This document shows positions 58,039 to 64,000 of a stretch of 64,000 nt of DNA, one piece after another. The translations under genes and the position numbers were made by a program. Positions within the stretch are counted from its first letter, which is position 1, and each line of letters starts with the position of its first letter. A model generated the notes under the pieces. The model was not told the DNA's origin. It searched no databases and saw only the letters and a program-made list of their open reading frames with translations. Source of the stretch: Rouxiella chamberiensis (lineage in GTDB: Bacteria > Pseudomonadota > Gammaproteobacteria > Enterobacterales > Enterobacteriaceae). The DNA is taken from the NCBI RefSeq assembly GCF_026967475.1, contig NZ_CP114058.1, positions 3,100,001-3,164,000 on the forward strand, read 5' to 3'.

Positions 58039-58989
58039 TCAGCTTACGGCTTTGATGTCGATACGCAGTTCTTTCGGCACTTCAAACACGATGTTTTCTT
58101 CGCGTCCGTCCATGTTCACAACGCCCAGACACCCCAGCGTTTTCAGGCGGTCGATGACTTCCTGAACCAGAACGTCTGGCGCAGAAGCCCCGGCCGTCAC
58201 ACCCACACTGACCGCGCCCTTCACCCACTCTTCCTGAATATCCGCTGCCGAATCAATCAGGTAGGAAGGCTTGCCGACACGCTGTGCCAGTTCGGCCAGA
58301 CGATTGGAGTTGGACGAGTTTTTCGAACCGACCACCAGCACGACGTCGGCATCGTCTGACAGATTACGCACCGCTTCCTGACGGTTGGTGGTGGCATAGC
58401 AGATGTCGTCTTTGCGGGGTCCGACGATTTTCGGGAAGCGCGCGCGCAGGGCGTCGATCACTTCCGAGGTGTCGTCGACAGACAGGGTCGTCTGCGTCAT
58501 GAAGCACAGATTGTCGGGATCTTTGACGTCGAGCTTCAACACATCGGCAGGCGACTCGACCAGATACATGCCGCCCGTCGGATTGTTGTACTGACCCATC
58601 GTGCCTTCGACTTCCGGGTGACCGGCGTGACCAATCAGAATCGCCTCGGTGCCTTTACGGCTGGCGCGGGCGACTTCCATATGCACTTTGGTCACCAGCG
58701 GACAGGTGGCGTCGAAAACGGTCAGGTCGCGAGATTTCGCCTCCGTTCTGACCGCCTGGGAAACGCCGTGCGCCGAGAAGATCAGAATGGAGCCGTCCGG
58801 CACTTCGCTGATTTGCTCGATAAATACCGCGCCGCGCTGACGCAGGCTGTCGACCACATAGCGGTTATGTACCACTTCGTGACGGACGTAAATCGGCGCG
58901 CCGTAAAGCTCGAGCGCGCGTTCTACGATAGTAATGGCGCGGTCGACACCGGCACAAAAACCACGTGGATTAGCCAGCAGGACTTGCAT
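58039..58989 (-). CDS. ispH: 4-hydroxy-3-methylbut-2-enyl diphosphate reductase IspH
   Basis: [4Fe-4S] enzyme of the MEP pathway giving IPP and DMAPP. I start at ATG 58987-58989 ([19 protein letters not shown]), 316 residues as in E. coli. The three cluster cysteines are in RGFCAG (12), DATCPLV (96) and DDICYAT (197); HEVVHNRYV and [11 protein letters not shown] supply the substrate-binding histidines and glutamate. It overlaps fkpB by 20 bases. Confidence 0.97.
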   Translation of the reverse strand: MQVLLANPRGFCAGVDRAITIVERALELYGAPIYVRHEVVHNRYVVDSLRQRGAVFIEQISEVPDGSILIFSAHGVSQAVRTEAKSRDLTVFDATCPLVTKVHMEVARASRKGTEAILIGHAGHPEVEGTMGQYNNPTGGMYLVESPADVLKLDVKDPDNLCFMTQTTLSVDDTSEVIDALRARFPKIVGPRKDDICYATTNRQEAVRNLSDDADVVLVVGSKNSSNSNRLAELAQRVGKPSYLIDSAADIQEEWVKGAVSVGVTAGASAPDVLVQEVIDRLKTLGCLGVVNMDGREENIVFEVPKELRIDIKAVS

Positions 58990-59440
58990 CAGACGCCTCC
59001 AATTCAGGGTCAATTTTCAATACTTCGATATCAAAATCAATATCATGACCGGCAAGCGGATGGTTGAAGTCAACGGTAACCGAACCTTCGGTAACTTCGC
59101 GCACTACGCCCGGCATTTCACTGCCGTCACGGGTCGTGAACAGCATGATGGTACCGACATCCGGCACGCCCGTCTCGATAAAATCACGCAGCGGGAAGAA
59201 TTGAACCAGATCGGGGCTGTTTGCTCCAAAGGCCGACTCGGGCGACAGCGTAAATGCTTTCTTGTCGCCGACGCGCAGACCCAGCAGCTGGTTTTCCAGC
59301 GCATCGGACAGGCTGCCGTCACCAAGACGGAACAACGCCGGCTTGCCGTGACTCAGCGTCGATTCCGCCGTGGAGCCGTCTTCCAGCTTCAGCGTGAAAT
59401 GCACCAATACCGCGCTGTCGTGTGTCACCTGCTCGGTCAT
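58970..59440 (-). CDS. fkpB: FKBP-type peptidyl-prolyl isomerase FkpB (SlpA)
   Basis: SlyD-like cytoplasmic prolyl isomerase with an inserted-flap domain. The 156-residue protein has [18 protein letters not shown] near the start, [13 protein letters not shown], and [20 protein letters not shown], all close to E. coli FkpB (149). It lies four bases after lspA and overlaps ispH. Confidence 0.96.
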   Translation of the reverse strand: MTEQVTHDSAVLVHFTLKLEDGSTAESTLSHGKPALFRLGDGSLSDALENQLLGLRVGDKKAFTLSPESAFGANSPDLVQFFPLRDFIETGVPDVGTIMLFTTRDGSEMPGVVREVTEGSVTVDFNHPLAGHDIDFDIEVLKIDPELEASDASPAG

Positions 59441-59444
59441 TCTC

Positions 59445-59951
59445 TTATCCCTTACTTTTTGCCGTTTTGTCCGAAGAAGTCATGAAACCTTCAAGGACGA
59501 CCAACACTGCGCCGACGCAGATAAAGCTGTCGGCCAGGTTGAAAATGGGGTAGTGCCAGTCATTGACGTAAAAATCGATAAAGTCGATGACAAAACCGTG
59601 AACCATACGATCGAACAGATTACCCAGCGCCCCGCCGATTATCATCGCAAAGGCGATGTTGTTCAGCTTCTGACGGCCGCTGCTGCGATACATCAGTACC
59701 ATCAGCACGACGACGATAACCAGCGCGATGGCGGCGAAGAACCAGCGCTGCCAGCCTCCCTTGTCCGCCAGGAAACTGAACGCCGCGCCCGGATTGTGCG
59801 CGTAGGTCAGATTAAAGAACGGGATCAGCGGCATCGATTCGCCGAGCTGGAAATGATTCATTACCAACACTTTGCTGCCGAGATCCAGCACCAGCACAAC
59901 AACCGCCAGCCAAAGCCAGCGGAGTCCGGTAGAACAGATAGGTTTACCCAT
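59445..59951 (-). CDS. lspA: Lipoprotein signal peptidase LspA
   Basis: Inner-membrane aspartyl peptidase that removes signal peptides from prolipoproteins. The 168-residue protein has four membrane segments and the conserved NPGAAFSF, the catalytic Asp in [10 protein letters not shown] near 114 and in FNLADSFI near 143. Its start overlaps the ileS stop by one base. Confidence 0.97.
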   Translation of the reverse strand: MGKPICSTGLRWLWLAVVVLVLDLGSKVLVMNHFQLGESMPLIPFFNLTYAHNPGAAFSFLADKGGWQRWFFAAIALVIVVVLMVLMYRSSGRQKLNNIAFAMIIGGALGNLFDRMVHGFVIDFIDFYVNDWHYPIFNLADSFICVGAVLVVLEGFMTSSDKTAKSKG

Positions 59952-62767
59952 TATGCAAATTCACGCTCTTCACCGTCACCGGCGATGTTGGTGGCACAGC
60001 GACCGCACACTTCCGGATGCGCCGCGTTGTGACCGACATCGGTGGTGTAATGCCAGCAGCGCGGACACTTCTCGCCCTGCGCCTTTTCCAGACCGATTTT
60101 CAGGCCTTTCAGCAGTTCGCTGGCAACGGCTGTGTCGTCGGCGTCGGCCAGTGGCGCAACTTTCGCACCCGAGGTCAGCAGCACAAAACGCAGTTCGTTG
60201 CCCAGGCTGTTCAGTTTGGCCGCCAGCGCATCGTCGGCATACAGCGTCACGGAAGCTTCGAGCGATCCGCCCAGACGCTTGTCGTTACGCGCCTGCTCGA
60301 TGACCTTGTTGACTTCGCCACGCACTTTCAGCAGCTCTGCCCAGAACTCGTCGTTCATCGGCTGGCTTTGCTCCAGACCAAACAGACCGTCATACCACTC
60401 TTCGGTGAACACGAACTTGTCGCGCGCGCCCGGCAGGAAGCCCCAGATCTCGTCGGCAGTGAAGGACATGATAGGCGCCATCCAGCGCACCAGCGCTTCG
60501 GAGATGTAATACAGCGCGGTCTGACAGCTGCGACGCGCGTTGCCGTCGCTTTTCGCGGTGTACTGACGGTCCTTGATGATATCCAGGTAGAAGGAGCCCA
60601 TCTCGACCGAACAGAACTGCATCAGACGCTGCACCACACCCAGGAAATCGTAGCGCTCGTAGGCGGCAATGATCTCGTCCTGTGCGGCTTTCGCGCGGCC
60701 CACGGCCCAGCGATCCAGCACGACCATCTCTTCCGGTTTCACGCTGTGCAGCGCCGGATCGAAACCGTTGAGGTTCGCCAGCAGGAAGCGCGCGGTGTTA
60801 CGGATACGACGATAAGAGTCGGCGGCACGTTTAAGGATTTCGTCCGACACGGCCATCTCGCCAGTATAGTCGGTAGAAGCCACCCAGAGGCGCAGAATAT
60901 CGCCGCCGAGCTTGTTCATGACTTCCTGCGGGCTGACAACATTGCCGATGGATTTCGACATTTTGCGGCCGTTGCCATCGACGGTAAAGCCGTGAGTCAG
61001 CACCTGCCTGTAAGGCGCACGGCCTTTCATGGCGGTAGAAATCATCAGTGATGACATAAACCAGCCGCGGTGCTGGTCGGAACCTTCCAGATACATGTCC
61101 GGTTCGTGACCGTTGAATTCAGGACGCACGTCAACCACGGATGAGTGGGTGGAACCCGAGTCGAACCAGACGTCCAGGGTGTCGGGCACCTTGACGTAAT
61201 CGGCTGCTTCCGCACCCAGAATGTCTTCGGGGTTGAGATCCCACCACGCCTGAATGCCGTCGACTTCAACGCGTTTTGCGACTTCTTCCATCAGCTCGAG
61301 GCTGCGCGGGTGAAGCTGCTCGGTCTCTTTGTGCACGAACAGAGACATCGGCACGCCCCAGGTACGCTGACGGGAGATACACCAGTCAGGACGGTTGGCG
61401 ACCATGTTTTCGATACGCGCCTGGCCCCAGTCAGGGATCCACTGCACGCCTTTGATCTCTTCCAGCGATTTCGCACGCAGACCTTTTTGATCCATGCTCA
61501 CAAACCACTGTGGCGTCGCGCGGAAGATGATCGGCGATTTATGACGCCAGCAGCATGGATAGCTGTGGGTGAATTTCTCGAAATGCACCAGTGCGCCGTG
61601 CTCGCGCAGCAGTTCGACGATGATGTCGTTGGCCTTGAACACGAACTTGCCGTCGAGCGCCGGATAAGTGCCCGGCAGGTAGCAGCCGTTCGGCCCCACA
61701 GGGTTCGCCACTTCGAGGCCGTATTTCTTGCCTATTTCGAAGTCGTCCGGGCCGTGGCCCGGCGCAGTGTGAACGGCACCGGTACCGGCATCCAGCGTGA
61801 CGTGGTCGCCAAGAATGGCAGGCACGTCGAAGCCCATGAACGGATGGCTGAAGCGCAGCAGCTCGAGGTCGGCGCCTTTGCATTCGCCCAGCACGGTCCA
61901 TTCGGTTACGCCGATGCGTTTCATCACGCTGGCCACCAGATCGGTCGCCAGAATCAGGCATTGGCCGTCAATCTGTACCAGCTGATAGGCGAATTCGGCG
62001 TTCAGCGCGACAGCACGGTTGGCCGGCATGGTCCACGGCGTGGTGGTCCAGATAACCAGCGAGATAGGGCCATTGAATGCAGTCGCACCAAACTTCGCGG
62101 CGACCGCTTCGGCGTCTACGGCCTTGAAGGCGACGTCGATGGCTGGCGATACCTTGTCGTAATACTCCACTTCGGCTTCGGCCAGAGACGAGCCGCAATC
62201 GGTACACCAGTGCACCGGCTTCGCGCCTTTGTGCAGGTGACCATTGCCGATGATTTTACCCAGCGCGCGGATGATGTTGGCTTCGGTTTTGAAGTCCATC
62301 GTCAGGTACGGGTGATCCCAGTCGCCTAGCACGCCAAGACGGATGAAGTCGGCTTTCTGCCCTTCAACCTGCTCGGCCGCATATTTGCGACAGGCAGCGC
62401 GGAACTCGGCGGCAGTGACTTTCTCGCCCGGCTTGCCGATCAGTTGCTCGACTTTCAGCTCGATAGGCAGACCGTGGCAGTCCCAGCCGGGAATATAAGG
62501 CGAGTCGTAACCGGCCATCCCTTTGGACTTGACGATAATGTCTTTGAGAATCTTGTTGACCGAGTGACCAATATGAATGCTGCCGTTCGCATACGGAGGG
62601 CCGTCATGCAGAATAAAGGATTTTTTGCCCTTTTTGGCAGCGCGGATAATCCCGTACAGATCCTGCTTATACCAGTTGTCCAGCATCGCAGGTTCACGCT
62701 TGGCTAAATCGCCACGCATCGGGAACCCTGTTTCCGGCAAGTTCAGGGTGTTCTTAAAGTCACTCAT
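59951..62767 (-). CDS. ileS: Isoleucyl-tRNA synthetase IleS
   Basis: Class I synthetase charging tRNA-Ile with an editing domain. The 938-residue protein is intact. HIGH is in [11 protein letters not shown] near residue 64 and KMSKS in [10 protein letters not shown] near 602; the CP1 editing domain lies between them ([22 protein letters not shown]). The C-terminal zinc finger CPRCWHYT ... CGRC is present. The bacterial-type sequence resembles mupirocin-sensitive enzymes; this is inference. Confidence 0.98.
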   Translation of the reverse strand: MSDFKNTLNLPETGFPMRGDLAKREPAMLDNWYKQDLYGIIRAAKKGKKSFILHDGPPYANGSIHIGHSVNKILKDIIVKSKGMAGYDSPYIPGWDCHGLPIELKVEQLIGKPGEKVTAAEFRAACRKYAAEQVEGQKADFIRLGVLGDWDHPYLTMDFKTEANIIRALGKIIGNGHLHKGAKPVHWCTDCGSSLAEAEVEYYDKVSPAIDVAFKAVDAEAVAAKFGATAFNGPISLVIWTTTPWTMPANRAVALNAEFAYQLVQIDGQCLILATDLVASVMKRIGVTEWTVLGECKGADLELLRFSHPFMGFDVPAILGDHVTLDAGTGAVHTAPGHGPDDFEIGKKYGLEVANPVGPNGCYLPGTYPALDGKFVFKANDIIVELLREHGALVHFEKFTHSYPCCWRHKSPIIFRATPQWFVSMDQKGLRAKSLEEIKGVQWIPDWGQARIENMVANRPDWCISRQRTWGVPMSLFVHKETEQLHPRSLELMEEVAKRVEVDGIQAWWDLNPEDILGAEAADYVKVPDTLDVWFDSGSTHSSVVDVRPEFNGHEPDMYLEGSDQHRGWFMSSLMISTAMKGRAPYRQVLTHGFTVDGNGRKMSKSIGNVVSPQEVMNKLGGDILRLWVASTDYTGEMAVSDEILKRAADSYRRIRNTARFLLANLNGFDPALHSVKPEEMVVLDRWAVGRAKAAQDEIIAAYERYDFLGVVQRLMQFCSVEMGSFYLDIIKDRQYTAKSDGNARRSCQTALYYISEALVRWMAPIMSFTADEIWGFLPGARDKFVFTEEWYDGLFGLEQSQPMNDEFWAELLKVRGEVNKVIEQARNDKRLGGSLEASVTLYADDALAAKLNSLGNELRFVLLTSGAKVAPLADADDTAVASELLKGLKIGLEKAQGEKCPRCWHYTTDVGHNAAHPEVCGRCATNIAGDGEEREFA

Positions 62768-62818
62768 AAGATTCTCGGTTCCGTTTTTCGGCTAGAAGCC
62801 GGGCTACTTGGGTATTGC

Positions 62819-62849
62819 GCTAGGTGTTAGCGTAAAGCTAGGTTTTAGC
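62819..62849. repeat. Short direct repeat between ribF and ileS
   Basis: GCTAGGTGTTAGC (62819-62831) and GCTAGGTTTTAGC (62837-62849) are repeated with an 18-base period directly after the ribF stop. Each copy is a near-palindrome. Significance is unknown. Confidence 0.45.
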
Positions 62850-63784
62850 TCAAAAAGGTTTCAGCCCGAAGAAGTCGCGGGCTGTTTGCTCGTCGTTGGC
62901 AATTTGCTGCTTCAACGCATCGAGCGATGTAAAACGCTGTTCGTCGCGAATTTTCGCGCGCAGCACCACGTCAATGTGGCGCCCGTATAGATCCAATGTG
63001 GTGTCGAGCAGGTGAACTTCCAACTGCTTGCGTACCCCGTTGACCGTGGGTCGGGTACCAATGTTGGCGACACCAGGCAGCGGATCGGGACCCAGCCCCG
63101 CCACCTCGACCGCGTAAACCCCTTTACCGGACTTACGAGGCGCTTGAGCGGCACGTTGGCGGTCGGAAAGCCTATCGTGCGGCCCAGTTTGTCGCCATGA
63201 ACCACTCTTCCCGAAATGCAGTAAGGGTGACCCAGCAGGGTTTCGGCCAGTGCCAGATCGTTATCGCGCAGCGCATCGCGAATGGCGGTGCTGCTGATGC
63301 GATGCCCGCCTTCGCGGAAGGTGCGGGTGCTCACGATATTGAAACCGTACTCCACGCCGGCCTGCAGCAAGAGCGTAAAATCACCGAGGCGCGCCGCACC
63401 AAAGCGGAAGTCGTCGCCGACGGTCAGAAACTTTACGCCGAGCTTTTCGACCAGCAGATGCGTGACAAAAGCTTCTGCACTGTTGGCGGCAAAGCGGGCA
63501 TCGAATTTCACGCACAGCAGGTAGTCGATACCGCATTCGGCCAGATACTTCGCCTTCTCGCGCAGGTTGGTCAACCGTGCCGGGGCGTTTTCTGCCGAAA
63601 ATAGCTCAAGAGGCTGAGGTTCGAAAACCATCACCATGGTCGGTAGACCCAGGCGACGACCTTCCAGTTTCAGCTGTTCGATCAAGGCCTGATGGCCACG
63701 GTGTACCCCGTCAAAATTACCAATAGTGAGCACGCACCCGTGGTGACGTGCCCGAATATTGTGTATCCCGCGAATTAGCTCCAT
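62850..63784 (-). CDS. ribF: Bifunctional riboflavin kinase / FAD synthetase RibF (one frameshift)
   Basis: Converts riboflavin to FMN and FAD. The N-terminal FAD synthetase domain reads from ATG 63784, with GNFDGVHRGHQAL near residue 23 and ISSTAIRDAL near 163. After RLVSPVKG one G is missing from a G4 run (C4 at 63119-63122), and the flavokinase domain (VYAVEVAGLG, GVANIGTRPTVNG) reads in a second frame to LKPF. Repaired, it has 311 residues (E. coli 313). Essential in relatives, so a sequence error is likely. It precedes ileS as in E. coli. Confidence 0.92.
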
Positions 63785-64000
63785 AACAGGCTCAAATCCA
63801 TAGCTGGCTCAAAACTGAGGAAATCGGCGGATTATACCTTGTACAGCCCATAAGGTTAACCAGCGATTCATGGGATCGCAGGAATCTCTTATCGATACCG
63901 GTGTTTTTTTGGTATCAGGGCGACTTGGCCGTAGATTATCTCTATACTCGGCGCTGTAAAACAGTGAGGCTTCATCGAAACCCCGTTTTCGCCAATCCCT
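63785..64000. other. Upstream region of ribF; expected rpsT side
   Basis: About 215 non-coding bases. They should hold the ribF promoter on the minus strand and the promoters of a plus-strand rpsT beyond the edge, as in E. coli. A TATACT hexamer near 63942 on the plus strand is a possible -10, but I cannot confirm it. Confidence 0.4.

Overview
The window is a contiguous piece of an Enterobacterales chromosome. Gene order and protein sequences follow the Escherichia coli 0-2 min region closely. Several details (a LptD that resembles my recollection of the Yersinia protein, a long FtsL/MraZ block, no ara or cai operons) suggest a Yersiniaceae-type genus such as Serratia, Rouxiella, Ewingella or Rahnella. 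The genus is an inference from memory of protein sequences, not a computed result. I see no tRNA, rRNA, insertion sequence, prophage or CRISPR array.

Layout. 1-12.3 kb (minus strand): the dcw division and cell-wall cluster read backwards, murC(partial)-murG-ftsW-murD-mraY-murF-murE-ftsI-ftsL-rsmH-mraZ, with a promoter and MraZ-type operator repeats in front of mraZ. 12.8-17.8 kb (minus): cra, ilvIH and leuO. 18.1-23.2 kb (plus): leucine operon leuLABCD with leader peptide, attenuator and terminator. 23.2-26.3 kb: the glucose-phosphate stress module setA-sgrS (minus) and sgrR (plus). 26.4-29.8 kb: TPP riboswitch and thiBPQ thiamine importer. 29.9-37.2 kb: yabI, polB, rapA, rluA. 37.3-45.2 kb: djlA divergent from lptD-surA-pdxA-rsmA-apaG-apaH. 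45.3-49.3 kb: folA, a LysE/RhtB-type exporter, kefC-kefF. 49.5-55.2 kb (minus): carAB and dapB with conserved pyrimidine, purine and arginine control sites. 55.8-58.0 kb (plus): a porin and an SMP-30/gluconolactonase-like enzyme, the one clearly accessory insert, where E. coli has rihC. 58.0-63.8 kb (minus): ispH-fkpB-lspA-ileS-ribF; the right edge stops in the region where rpsT would begin.

How the genes work together: most are housekeeping genes for peptidoglycan precursor synthesis and septation, branched-chain amino acid synthesis, outer-membrane assembly (LptD, SurA), pyrimidine/arginine and lysine/DAP precursors, isoprenoid and lipoprotein processing, and tRNA charging. Regulation is readable at several points: leucine attenuation, TPP riboswitch, ARG boxes plus a PurR site at carAB, SgrR/SgrS, MraZ repeats.

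Data quality matters here. Single-base insertions or deletions break the frame of mraY, murE (two), ftsI (two), rsmH, cra, polB, lptD, the LysE-type gene, kefC and ribF, and create an apparent thiB-thiP fusion. Most are in genes essential in relatives, several sit in homopolymers, and each is repaired by one base, so sequencing or assembly error is the most likely explanation. I found no convincing undescribed system; the most interesting leads are the porin/SMP-30 insert, the SgrS locus without a recognisable SgrT, and the start of polB.
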